Below are positions 1 to 10,837 of a stretch of 64,000 nt of DNA, piece after piece (within the stretch, counting starts at the first letter, position 1; each line of letters opens with the position of its first letter). The notes beneath the pieces were generated by a model that searched no databases, was not told where the DNA came from, and saw only the letters and a program-made list of their open reading frames with translations. The stretch is from contig CM065887.1 in assembly GCA_033439255.1 (NCBI GenBank), positions 806,001 to 870,000 on the forward strand, written 5' to 3'. The position numbers and the translations under genes were made by a program. This DNA is from Hericium rajendrae (Eukaryota > Basidiomycota > Agaricomycetes > Russulales > Hericiaceae).

Positions 1-882
1 AGGAGTCGAAATTACAGACGCGATATCCAAGATATCAAAGCTTGAACGCCGCGCGACTCCACGAGGCGACTATAGTAGCTCGGTGCGCGCGAGGCTGTTC
101 TCATCGCCGTCGCCCTAAACGGGAGATTAAATAATCGATAAATGGCAACGCACCGCGAGACGAAACACGCGTTGGACGCTGGTATGCAGGCGGCTTGATG
201 GCCTGCATCATGGCGCGCGAAGCTGCAGAGGAAGACAGGATTGACGGAAGCACATCTCGGTCGCGCAAATGTCGCTGTACTGTATTGCCGAGCTTAGTCA
301 CGGATCGTGGGGAAGAAGGACAAGCGCCTTACGAAAGGCGGCTTGTCGTGCAGCCGTCTTGGTATCAGCAACGCCGCGTAAAATGCTTGATAGAACAAAC
401 CAGCAGAAGCAGGTGTCTCGATGGGTGTTCGCCTCCTATATGATAGCGGTGCAAAAGGGACATCAAACGCGGTTATTGTGAGCGATGGATTTAGATGGCA
501 ATCGTCACCAGAAATGACTGCGCGGTCGGCGGAGTGTGTATGAGCGCTTCTTCAAGCGGGGGTAAGCGAAAGGGGTACATAAGGTAAGGCGTTCCGGTCG
601 AAGGAAGACGGAAATCGCCCACCACGATTAGCTACTTATTTTCCAACGACGACAACAATCAAGGACACGATGACATTGGTACAACCTCGCGCGTCGAGTT
701 CTGTGCTGCCATCGATGCGGCGATGGTATGGGCCGGGATCGGCGGCGGAGTTGTATGGGCCGGGCGGACGGAGAAGTTTCTCGGACTACCGTGAGTAAAA
801 TTCCGGGGGGGCCGGCCGGCTGCTGACTGATTTCTTACTAATACTTGCGCGTCGGTGTTGTTTGACTTTCCGTGTCCCGCCC
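1..882. other. No recognisable gene (left edge of window)
   Basis: I see no frame with a convincing start, splice pattern or family motif here. The last part (about 780-880) is the 5' leader of the bZIP gene. A gene broken by the left window edge cannot be excluded. Confidence 0.5.
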
Positions 883-1712
883 ATGTTAGCTCAGTCCCCG
901 TTCCACTCCCAGCAGCCCTCCAATGCTGTCCAGCAGCAGCAACAGCAGCAGCAGCAGGGCAACCCCCAGCCCCACGACCAGCAGCCCCAGTCCGTCCAGC
1001 CCATGCGCCTGAGACAGGATCCACCACCCGTCAATCCCCCAGCCGCACGCTCCTCCCGCAAGCGAAAATCCCCGACTGAAGGGCTCGAGCAGCAGCAGTC
1101 ACTCCCCCCACCTCCACCTCAGGCCACCATGCAGCACACACTACCCCCACCCCACACATTGGTGCCCCCACATCTCCAGGCACCGCCGCCGGGCATGTCG
1201 CCCTTCCAATACCCGCCCGACTACACGACGGGCGGTCTGCCACCGCCCCACCCCATGCACGCCGTACCTCAGCCCCCGCCCGAGGCGCCCGCTCCATCAC
1301 CAGAACAGCAGCAGCCCGGTTCGGCGCAGAATTCCGCGAATCAGGGGAGGACTCTCAGCCAGAGCAAGCGCGCAGAGCAGAACCGCAAGGCGCAACGTGC
1401 CTTCAGGGAGCGGCGGGATCAGTATGGTTCTCCCTTTTCACTTTTTGCGTATCTAACCCCTTCTGCAGACACGTAAAGGCGCTCGAGTCGCGGTCACAGC
1501 TGCTTGACGCCGCGCTGGCCTCGGCTGATGAGGCCAATCGGCGATGGGAAGAGTGTCGTGCCCTGGTGGATCAGCTCCGGATTGAGAACGCCGCCTTGCG
1601 GGCGGCACTCAGCCAGGCGCAGTCCGCTGCGAACGCGCCTCCTACCGGCGTCTCCCCTTCAGAGACCAAGTCTGGGGAACTCGGAGACAAAGGTGAAGAT
1701 ACATCGGGTTGA
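883..1712 (+). CDS. Yap/AP-1-like bZIP transcription factor
   Basis: Two exons, 883-1421 and 1469-1712, joined across a 47-bp GT..AG intron that falls inside the DNA-binding region; the product is 260 residues. The first ~165 residues are low-complexity, with a Gln run near residue 20 and many Pro/His stretches, typical of an activation region. The basic region (around residues 165-185) reads AEQNRKAQRAFRERRDQ, which fits the fungal AP-1/Yap signature QNRxAQRAFRxR. It runs across the splice into a short leucine-zipper-like helix (KALESRSQLL ... LRIENAALRAAL). I start at ATG 883 because no in-frame ATG lies upstream. Family role: dimeric nuclear regulator, often of stress responses. The protein lacks the cysteine-rich domains of Yap1, so a redox role is not supported. 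Which bZIP this is cannot be decided. Confidence 0.85.
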
Positions 1713-2351
1713 CGGGCTCTTTTGTATGTGTGTTGATTCGTTGGTTTCTTATCAAGGCATCCAGCCCTTGACCTATTCCTCTTGATATCTTGGCCCGTAG
1801 TTATAATTGTCTCTTTCAGTGTTATGTTATGAGGTATGGCCGTATGAAGAAGTCATTTACCTTATCTGCGGGACCTTGTGCACTAATGAGTACATATAGT
1901 CCTACCATGCGCGCTGTACACCGTTTCCTCGTCGTTGGACTCTGTCAAAACTGTGTTATGGTCTCTTTTTTGTACACTGCGCCGAACGGCTATAGAATGG
2001 TAGTTGCGCTCATCGATTGGCTGTCGTGTGGGGTTGTTTTCTTAGACTGTCGAGGTGTTGTCTGTACACATGTATATCTGCTTTGCTTGCAACAAACTGT
2101 TTTGTTGTTCCACTACTACACCTGCCTAATCCACGTCTTTACATAAGTCTCGAACGAAACGAAGTGTGATCGGCAAGCTGACAAGCAGGAAGACGGGAAG
2201 TCGCCTTGTTTGCTGTTGTATCTGGACCGGCGTCACCGACGACCTTCATCATCACTCTTTGACGTTCTTCCAAGTGAAGTCATCACCGACGATTTCGCCG
2301 TCGACGTAGCCACTGCATCTCACCATACCTCACGACCACGACACGACAGCA
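1713..2351. other. Intergenic, bZIP to PHS1
   Basis: AT-richer interval with 3' UTR-like sequence of the bZIP gene followed by the PHS1 upstream region. One open frame at 1790-2146 lacks any family resemblance and I treat it as noncoding. Confidence 0.5.
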
Positions 2352-3321
2352 ATGAGCTCGACCACTGCCAACGCTCGCCCCAGCGGTCAGAGAAGAGGTG
2401 TGTACACTACGATACGACCCTTTTGCCTTTAACCATATCCCGACACGCACAGGTACTCCGGCCCCTATCAAAGCCTACCTCATCCTCTACAACCTCGCCT
2501 CCGCCGCCGGCTGGTCCTACATCCTCCTGCAAACAACACACCACCTCTTCCCCAGCCTCCTCCCGTTCACGCCCCCGCAGCTCCCCTGGGAACGCGCCGC
2601 GCAGCCCTCGCTCCTCGCGCGCCTCACGCACCCCGCGTACATCCCGTCCTTCGTCCCCGACGCGCTCGTCCCGCTGTACAAGCGCGCCGCGAGCACGTAT
2701 GCCGCCGTCGGGCAGACGACCGCGTACGTGCAGAGCGCCGCCGCGCTCGAAGTGCTGCACGTCCTGCTCGGGCTCGTGCGCAGCCCGCTGCCGACGACCG
2801 CGATGCAGGTCGCGAGCCGCCTCTTCGTCGTCTGGGGCGTCGTCGCGCGCCACGAGGCCGTGCGTCCCCCCTCTCCCCTCCCTCCCACCCTCCCGCTGAC
2901 ATCATGCACTGGCAGGCGCGCACGACGCCGCTGTACGCGAGCATGGTGCTCTCGTGGGCCGTGACGGAGGTCATCCGCTACTCCTTCTACGCGTGCACGC
3001 TCCTCGGGCACGAGCCCGCGGCGCTGCTCTGGCTGCGCTACACGACGTTCTACGTGCTCTACCCCACGGGCGCGGGCTCCGAGGCGTTCGTCAACTTCGC
3101 GACGCTCCCGCCGCTCGCGGACCTCGCGCGGTGGGACGCGGACGCGCTCCTGCGCGGCGCGCTGTTCGTCATCTGGTGGCCTTGTGAGTGCGGTCTGTCT
3201 GCGGTCTGGCGGCGTGTGGCTGATGTGTGTAGGTCTGTATGTGATGTATGCGCATATGGTAAAGCAGCGGCGCAAGGTCTACGGGGGGCAGAAGCTCGGC
3301 GCGAAGCCGAAGTCGGCGTGA
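2352..3321 (+). CDS. PHS1: Very-long-chain 3-hydroxyacyl-CoA dehydratase (PHS1/PTPLA family)
   Basis: Four exons (2352-2397, 2453-2859, 2916-3183, 3233-3321) give 269 residues, a normal size for the family. The protein is an ER multi-pass membrane enzyme that dehydrates 3-hydroxyacyl-CoA, the third step of each very-long-chain fatty acid elongation cycle. Diagnostic blocks are IKAYLILYNLASAAGWSYI near the N-terminus, ALEVLHVLLGLVRS, then SWAVTEVIRYSFYA and LYPTGAGSE. The last two hold the Tyr and Glu that are catalytic in yeast Phs1. The C-terminus ends with a basic tail (KQRRK...GAKPKSA) expected on the cytosolic side. Splice phases are consistent at every junction. The GC of this gene is visibly higher than that of its flanks. 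The gene is essential in yeast. Confidence 0.92.
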
Positions 3322-3489
3322 GCGCGCTGAATTCTCATGGGGGTGCACATTGTCTTGCATATACCTGGCCTGTATTGCGGGTATAGTATCGTGGGGTATT
3401 ATATGAACGTATTAAATCTGTCTGCCCAATACCACTCAACACCCGGAACATGCGACCGTCAACACGGCCACACTGCCCTTTTTGATTCA

Positions 3490-5481
3490 TTATTTGTTGT
3501 TAATATCCGGGGAGAACCCGACCCGCGCACCGTTCGAATAATCGTACGTCGAGTACCCTGCAGACACAGTCAGACTCAGCCCACGCAGCACGGCAGAGGG
3601 CGACTCACAGGACTTGAGGAACTCGTCGCCGACGATGGCGAGGTTCGCCGGGAACCCGCCGCCGAGCGCGAGGATGCCGCCTACGCACAGCGTCGAGCCG
3701 GACGCCGTGCGGCCGAGGTTGAAGTCGAACATGTTGATCGCGAAGCGGTGCCCGCTGAAGGAGAGCGCGACGGCGAGCGCCGCGCTGCAGGGGTACGTGT
3801 AGAAGCCTGTGCGGTACGGACGTCGGGTGGGGGTTGGTGATGGAGGGGAGGAAGCGTACCTTGGCCGTATTGGTTTGCTTGTTTTGCGCCGGGGATCAGC
3901 GCGTAGAATTGCGAGGCTATGATGCTTGGCAGGTAGATCAGCGTTGTCCCTGTGTCGATGGCCTGTGCGAGTAAAGGCCGTTGGAGATAGCTAAGCGCAA
4001 TCGGGAAAATTCGTACCGCGTATATGTTGGTGTTCACTGCACGGCTGTTCACGTCTAGCGCGGTCATGCGGACTGACCAATACGTCTGCGAGAAGGTGAT
4101 CAAGTCTCAAAAGACAATTGGGTAGGGCGACACTCGTACCTTCGACTGAACCGGGACCCACGTAATACCGCCCGTAGTCTTCGCAGAATCATAGCACCCA
4201 AAACATATCTGCATCGGCCCAATCAGCCTCCTCTCCCTCACAACAACGCGCGACGCGCACCTCAGAGCCCGACGCCCGATTCCGCGCGAGGTGGATCGAA
4301 AACATCGGCGCCGCGACCGCGCGCGCCTGCATCAGGTTCTCGAAGAACGTCGGCGCGCGGCTCGTCGCGATCGTGCCGAACGCGAGCCCGATGAGCCCGT
4401 CGTTCGGCTCGCCGCTGAAGGCGTCCGACTCGTCGCCCACCGCGCCGAACGTCTGGCTCTGCACCGTCAGCCCCGCCATCGTGACGACGTCCGTCGCGAG
4501 CCGGCCGCTCACCGCGCCCGAGCCCTACACACACATTTCAGCGCGCCGGCACGGTACGAGGGGGAGAGGGGGAGCGCACGTAGGTCACCATGAAGCCCTG
4601 GTTGGCGGTGCGGTAGGTTGAGCTGCGCGCCGGCGCGAACTGGTGGTGCCCGTCGCAGTTGGTGCAGGCCACGGGCACCCAGAGGTCCGCGGAGCCCGTG
4701 TCGACGTCGATGGACAGCGTCTGCGCGGGCGTGCCGATTTTTACGCCGCCGTAGTACAGCAGGTCCAGCGTGCCGGTGTAGTAGTCGCGCAGGGGCAGGA
4801 TTCCGGTGCCGGAGCCCATGCCGACGGAGGGGAGGAGCGCGCCGGGGGTGTGCGGGTTGTTTGATGGGGCTCCGTCGGGGTCATTGGCTGCGGGAGGAGC
4901 GGCGTCGGGGGGCGTCTCGTCTGTGCTTAAGGCGATGGCCGGAGATTGCAGAGAATCAGGCGCTTGAAATGGGGCAACAAGGAGCGGAGGAGCACCCAGA
5001 GAGGACGAAGGCGAGGACGGAGAAACGGGAGTACCGGAAGGTGAAACGGGGCCGGCGAGAGACGTGGCGTCTGCGCCATATCGCGAGGAATCAGAAACCT
5101 CGGGGATGACTGACGAGTCGGAGAGAATGGGAGAGTAGTTATCGCCTGGGTCGACTTCGCTGTCGGGGTTCAATCCTATCCCTTGGAGGAAAGGCTCTGC
5201 GTGTGCATACTTCGCCAGCATACCCTTAATCTCGCTTTGCTAAGAAAGCATGAGGTTTCGACGGTGAGCAAAAACGGATAGACGGATTAAACGCTCACAG
5301 CAAAGCTCGGGTCGAATATTCTGGCATCATCGTTGTCGACAGGTGAGCCTTGTCGCATGGACCTCCTCTTCAACTTCATGACGACGCCTCGAGCTCGAGG
5401 AGACGATCCAGTGTCCTGCACCGGGGAGCCGGCTACCAAGAGCGCCAGGCAACAGAAAGAAGTCAAGAGAAGGCCTTTCAT
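3490..5481 (-). CDS. Secreted pepsin-like aspartic protease (peptidase A1)
   Basis: Eight exons (5481-5299, 5239-4580, 4524-4261, 4208-4140, 4085-4017, 3962-3860, 3806-3609, 3557-3490) give 537 residues. The chosen Met begins a signal peptide (MKGLLLTSFCCLALLVAG). A Pro/Ser-rich region of about 150 residues follows, longer than a standard propeptide. The first catalytic motif is VDTGSADLWVP and the second is AIDTGTTLIYLP. The flap side contains GTLDLLYYGGVKIGTPAQ. The C-terminal block FLKSWYSTYDYSNGARVGF, formed across the last splice, is canonical for A1 proteases. CFGCYDSAKTTGG supplies a likely disulfide. Role: extracellular or vacuolar acid proteolysis. There is no clear GPI signal after the final strand. 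It is convergent with PHS1, 168 bp apart. Confidence 0.92.
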
Positions 5482-7070
5482 GAAAGTGGAATGACAAAAG
5501 AGGTGGGTCGAGACGTGCTCGAACGCCACATGCAGAGTATTGTTCACATTCGTATGTTGGCTGCCAGTCTGGGACAGAATGGGAGGTTAATTGCTGTGAC
5601 CAGCTTCACTTGCATCGGAGCCGAGATGGCCTATCATCCAAGCAGCCCAAGGTACAAGCGGTGCCGAAGTGATCCTTAAAGGCAATGTCTCGGACTAAGA
5701 AGCTTCGCGATGTTGCAGACCATCTGAAAATCGAGAATCTCTGCATATGTTGCAGATCAATGAATAGCCGGTATTCTGGCGAGGTTACTAGTAAACCGTG
5801 ACCATAGGTCAATACCTTGTCCACTGTTCATAACTTTAGAGATAGGGAATGAGAAGGGTATTTTGAGCTCGTCTTCGACTTGAGCGGAGGTCCGGAACGG
5901 GTTAGACGCGGCGTCATGCTGTCTTGTCTTTAAGCATTATCGTAACCTCCGATGCATTATTCATGAGAGCTAGGTTCTATTCACACTATCACATCAACAT
6001 ACTAGATGGAATTTTTTATGCAGTACTCACTTCACCGATAAGGAGGGCATGGACAAAAGCGGAAGCCAGTGTCACTGTTGGGAGGTGGATATGGAGATGT
6101 GGAGACATGAAGCAGTTGAGACTCGACAGAAATGGGGGAGTAAAACGTCGGCCAATCATGAAACTGGAGGCATTGGAGTATCACAATACGCGCGGGCGCC
6201 GATACACGACGGGCTCCATGTAAACATATGACGATCTTGAACCGCTCGGGACGTAATGAAACGCGCAACCGACGTTGATGTTTCACTGTGGAGGTGAGGC
6301 CAAGCGCTGTCAAGAGAAAGGCTTGCCATCACGTATTCAAGCTTGAAGAAGTAAAAACTCTTCTCTATGTCAACGCCGGCGTGAAGTCAAGCGCTGGAGA
6401 GGTCGGCAGCACGGAGTCACCGCTGGTGCTCCGGCCATTGATGCCAAGTGTGGGCGTTCAACGTTCAACGCACAGCACAGTCAAGATGGTGTAGAAGTGG
6501 CAGCTTCTGCAAAACTTGAGCATACATGAGCTATTCAATGAATACTGGGTGAGGGTGAGTTGGTGAAAGATGGGGTCGATGAAGATCTCCACAACGGCGG
6601 ACAAGTTGTCCGCCAGCCGATTGATCCATCTATCAAAAGCTAATGAAGCGCCAAATGCAGTTGAGCTCGGAGCACAGCCACAAAAGGTGCTTTCGACCTA
6701 ACTTACTTTCAACGTTCAACTGCTTGTTCGCTGCGTGTCTGATTACTCTGTCGAAGCCTGAAGCCTGAGGTACGAGCTAGCCATTTTCTTTCCAGACTCA
6801 CCACGAGCTTCTTCGTCGACGCGGATCCACAGTCCATAGGCTAGGTGTAGTAACACTGTCGTAACGTCATGGATTCCACCCCTCGTTCTGGGGCCATCGG
6901 ACGCGACCCAAATGTCAATGAAACAACTCATATAGCATTCCAATGCGGACCAGTCGGCCTGTTGGTTGCGTTGGGCCTTGCCGGACTCACGCCTCTTATC
7001 ACATCTCTTCTATATTTTCAGGCCTCTTCCTACCGCCCCTCCAGCGCGCGGGGCTTTTCACTTCACTACC
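5482..7070. other. Long intergenic region, no gene recognised
   Basis: About 1.6 kb between the divergently transcribed protease and GH16 genes. Short open frames on both strands (for example 6032-6313) show no domain, codon or splice signature. It presumably holds both promoters. Confidence 0.45.
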
Positions 7071-8369
7071 ATGCGTACAGGCTATGCAATATTTCTCATC
7101 TTTTCATGGTCTCTTACGGCTTCTGCTAGCTCCCACTTTACTCTAAAGGACAAATTCGTTGGCCGGGACTTCTTCGATTCGTGGAAATGGGAGACTATGG
7201 ACGACCCGACTCACGGCCGGGTGAACTATGTAGATCTACCTACCGCTCAGCACGCCAACCTCACGCACGGTAGGCTGTTCATGTCCTTCTCCAGACCTTC
7301 TCGTTTATCGCGTGATTTGCTGTAGCTACGGATAGCGCCTTCGTCATGCGCGCAGATCATACGACAAAGGTTGCACCGCAAGCGCGAGGGCGTGATAGCA
7401 TTCGTATCAGCTCCTTTGCGTCGTATAACGACGCTGTGATTGTTCTCGACATGGCGCACATGCCAGAAGGATGCGGCACCTGGCCTGCATTTTGGACGCT
7501 CAGTAAAGCTGGGCCGTGGCCTCGCGGAGGCGAAATAGACATCGTGGAAGGTGGGTACCTCAATCGAGACTGTCTACGCCAATGATCATTCTTAGTTTCA
7601 ACGGATGTACGCAGGCGTTAATAAGGATACCCACAACCTTGTGTCTCTACATACTTCGCCACAGTGCACCATGCGACCAGATCGTAGTCACACAGGGTGA
7701 GTGAGTCGACCACACTCACTATGCCCCACACTGACGTCTCAGCAAGCACTCCAACCTCCAACGAGTGCGACGCCTCTGCAAACTTCAATACAGGATGTGG
7801 CGTCAAACTTTCTGACGGTGCCTCCTTCGGCGGTCCTCTCAACGACAGAGGTGGCGGCGTCTTCGTGACGCGGAAGACGCGTGCGCACGGTATACAGACC
7901 TGGTTCTGGGGCCAGGACGACCCGTCTATGCCGCCGGAGATACGCGCCGGCGCGAATTCGATCGAACCTGGCTCTGGCTGGGGCCAGCCTTCCGCTTCTT
8001 TCCCGATGGACGACTGCGACTACGACAGCCATTTCAATGCGCATCAGATGGTTTTTGACCTGACTTTCTGCGTGAGTCTATTTCATGCATCGATTCCAGT
8101 AGCTGGAGATAATGACGGTACGATGTGTAGGGCGACTGGGCTGGCTCGGCATTTGCGACGTCTGGGTGCGGACCCGGCACATGTGAAGATTGTGCGTGAT
8201 CTCGTCTGTTCTCATCTTCATCTTTTCTTTCCTTAACTTCCTTGATATCTTAGTCGTCAACAACCATCCGGAAGAATTTAAAGGCGCATACTGGACGATC
8301 AACGCTGTTCGTGTCTACACGCCGGATCCGGCGTCTAACACACTATTAGGATTCCTGGCTTTCACTTAG
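7071..8369 (+). CDS. Secreted glycoside hydrolase family 16 enzyme (endo-beta-1,3(4)-glucanase type)
   Basis: Six exons: 7071-7269, 7326-7550, 7615-7696, ~7747-8071, 8131-8191 and 8254-8369. The signal peptide is MRTGYAIFLIFSWSLTASA. The GH16 catalytic signature GGEIDIVEG (E-x-D-x-x-E) lies in exon 2, preceded by EGCGTWPAFWTLSKAGPWP. Downstream are HTSPQCTM, a Cys-containing segment (CDASANFNTGCGV) and the aromatic stretch IQTWFWGQDDPSMP, all typical of the laminarinase-like basidiomycete subgroup. Cleavage is expected on beta-1,3- or mixed-linked glucans of the wall or substrate. The acceptor of exon 4 is placed by reading frame (AAG at 7744-7746), because the better-looking CAG at 7742 breaks the frame. 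The protein stops soon after the fold, with no GPI or binding module. Confidence 0.9.
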
Positions 8370-8798
8370 ACACCTCGGATACTATGCGTCAGGGTTCGCA
8401 TAGGATTGGGGCTAGCTTCATGCTCATGCGTCTAGACATGTAAAAATTGATAGCTACTGGCATTCTCACAATCCTACTATGGAAAGTTTAGGAGACTCAG
8501 GACATGCATATCACTGACCTAGTCTAATCCATTGTGTCTTGTGTTACAGCAGGTATCTGGAGGTGGATTATGTGTATGTCCGTAGGGAGGGATGACTTCC
8601 GTCGACGGCCGCTGGCATTTATGGCTGATACTTCGTTCATGTGTCTTTACGGTTACGGAGCACACGTACTAGACTTGCTAAGTTCCTTTTGTCAACCCAG
8701 AGGCGTCTATAGTCGCAGCGTCGCGTGATTCGTCTTGACGCAGTGCTCGTCTCGTTATGACATTCATATGATAAGATGGTAAGATGATCAGTATATAC
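8370..8798. other. Convergent 3' intergenic region
   Basis: Between the ends of the GH16 gene (+) and gene B (-). AT-rich 3' UTR-like sequence; no other gene seen. Confidence 0.5.
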
Positions 8799-10837
8799 TC
8801 AGACCTCGATCAATTTCTCCTTCGTCACCCGCCCGGACAGGACTTTGGTAATATTGTTCATGAAGAACCAGACCTGCAAAAATATGAGCCCGAACGCGAT
8901 GACACGGGCGAGTGCAGCATAGAACTTCTGCGGGTCGCTCTTCCGTATGTTGTTTAGATCTTTTATCACCAATTTGTACCAAGCCCGTCGACTTCGGATC
9001 GAGGCTTTCAGCCTCCTCTCCCGTTCGGCGAAAATCTAGTTTAGAGCGTGCTTTACACGAGCTTCTCGAACGAGTTTTGACAAGCCACTCACAGATGGTG
9101 AAACCGACTTTAGGAACATAACCGTACTTGCGAGCTGGCGAACACGATACGCGCTTATTTCGAGGTCGCGCGCCAAGGGGTCGCCGAAATACTCTTCCAG
9201 CGCGGAATAACCTTGCAGCAGGGCCTTCCACGAAGCAAGGATCTCGTCACCGATATCTTCGATACCCAGAGCACTAGTATTCGAAGTCAATTTGTGGGTA
9301 TTCGATGTGGACAAAGGAATGTGCCCACATGGCCACGCGATTTCCTCGATAGCTATGCAAAGCGGAAATTACAGCTGGGCTCAAGCGGAAGATCTTGACC
9401 AAATCCCCGGTGATTTGGAGGTGCTCATCCAAGCAATAAGTGCCTGTCAATTCAAACCCAGCAGAAACGATGTCTATGAAGGACACAGTGAACATAGGCC
9501 CCACGAAATTCCTAGGGTGTTTCGGATGCGTTGCTGGTAGAGCTGGGAATACAGTTCCAATGATATCTGAGATACACCCTTTCGGATTTGCTGGGACATC
9601 GAAATGCGAATGTAGCGCGAGCTTGAGAAGCATAGCCGGATATCTCTTCGACACAAAGGCGAAGTATCAGCCAGGCAAATTTGTATAAATATGAAGGTGA
9701 GCAAACCTTTTCTCTGATAAACTGGTCTGAATCCGCGTGATTTTTTGGATCGGCTTCATCCATTAGGGATACGAATTCTGGTAAGGCCAAGACACCCTCG
9801 GACTGCTTGCCAGCCTCGAAGGCATCGATAAGACCCCCCAACAAGATCAACTGCTTATCCAGAGAGGGTCCAGACTGTTCCTCCATCACCATGCGGGTTA
9901 CCATAGCTAGTGGGAGGGGTTGCTCCTCTGCGAAATCCGCTCTATAGAGTATGCAGTTGAGTTTCGGGACAAAAGATCGCAACAAGTCTGTGGTGGGATG
10001 GATGTCCCGCTCCAAGTCTCTGTACGAGATGCCCGCCCAAGCCTGAAGTTCACTGCCCATCATATGCATCACGTCATCAACCTTTTTCAGCACTAAATAA
10101 TTCACAAATTGTGAGCAAACTAAATAGATTAGCTGCGCACAAAGATCTCACCTGGCTTGGGAGTGTCAGACGGACCATTATAATAGACTGTCGCACTCGA
10201 CGCATTTGTGTAGTTTGAGTGAGCAGAAACCTGAGAAATGGTTCTGCTAGGTCTAACATCGGGCCCTGCGAAGGACTCCGTGGTGTGGCTCGGACTTTTA
10301 GCGCGGGGGGCCCTGCGAACGGGACTATGAACGGGACTGCGGGCGGGACTGCGAACGGGACTGCGAGCAGGGCTGGGAACGGGGCTGGGAACGGGGCTGG
10401 GAACGGGACTGGGAATGGGACTGGGGATGGGACTGGGAACGGGACTGGGAACGGGACTGGGAACGGGGCCGGGAACGGGACTGGGAATGGGGCCAGGAAC
10501 AGGGCTGCGAACGGAGCTGCGAACGGGACTGGGGACGGGACTACGATCCGAAGGTCGGGACTGCCTTTCGGCAACACTAGAGAAAGTAGAGGTGGAAGAT
10601 AGAGGTGGAAGCGTGGGCAGTGGGGAAGGTGGTGGGTAGTAAAGTATCTGAAGTATAGAGTATGAGTGCGGTGTTGCCTCACAAGCATAGCGGAGAAAGC
10701 ACGCGTTACATTTTCTGTTTGGACATGGACACGTGAATGCTTTCTTTCCCGTACTTGCGGGTTAACCAGATCCTTGCTTTCCTCCTTGTGCTCAATGCAA
10801 CCTACCCATGAGCATAAATGGGTGAGAAGTGACTCAT
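8799..10837 (-). CDS. Gene B: unknown protein with Cys-rich N-terminus, SPVP repeat and C-terminal membrane helix
   Basis: I do not recognise this gene. A phase-consistent model has six exons (10837-10806, 10753-10152, 10092-9707, 9645-9329, 9273-9093, 9035-8799) and 584 residues. Residues ~17-36 hold a cysteine cluster (CPC-x4-C-x2-C-x5-C). Residues ~80-165 are an SPVP-type repeat made by a 12-bp tandem DNA repeat. The middle is mostly helical and carries GTYCLDEHLQ and IEDIGDEILASW. Near the end a charged helix (FAERERRLKASIRSRRAWY) precedes one hydrophobic segment (~544-566, ALARVIAFGLIFLQVWFF) and a 15-residue tail, so it could be a C-terminally anchored membrane protein. The start codon overlaps the stop of gene A by ATGA. 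An intron with branch-like GTTAAC then joins the start exon to the Cys-rich exon in the right phase. A degenerate relative lies near 57.0-57.6 kb. The N-terminal exon is the least certain part. Confidence 0.6.
10309..10552 (-). repeat. 12-bp tandem repeat (about 20 units) inside gene B
   Basis: On the plus strand the unit reads gggactgggaac with point variants (gggactgcgaac, ggggctgggaac). It is repeated head-to-tail for roughly 240 bp with no length changes. Because 12 is a multiple of three, it adds four residues per unit: Ser-Pro-Val-Pro in the gene B frame. Several other frames are also open across it, which creates long spurious reading frames on both strands. Confidence 0.85.

Noticed and set aside
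1790-2146. 118-residue plus frame rich in Cys and Leu
   Set aside because: Sits in the 3' region of the bZIP gene, no ATG start context or homology cue; probably chance.
2407-3275. Several long frames antisense to PHS1
   Set aside because: High-GC shadow frames; PHS1 on the plus strand explains the region completely.
10309-10552. Possible CRISPR-like array
   Set aside because: Units are contiguous with no spacers and the genome is eukaryotic; it is a coding minisatellite.
10219-10602. Plus-strand frame with NGTG repeats, resembling a glycosylated or silk-like protein
   Set aside because: Another reading of the same 12-bp repeat, with no conserved flanks.
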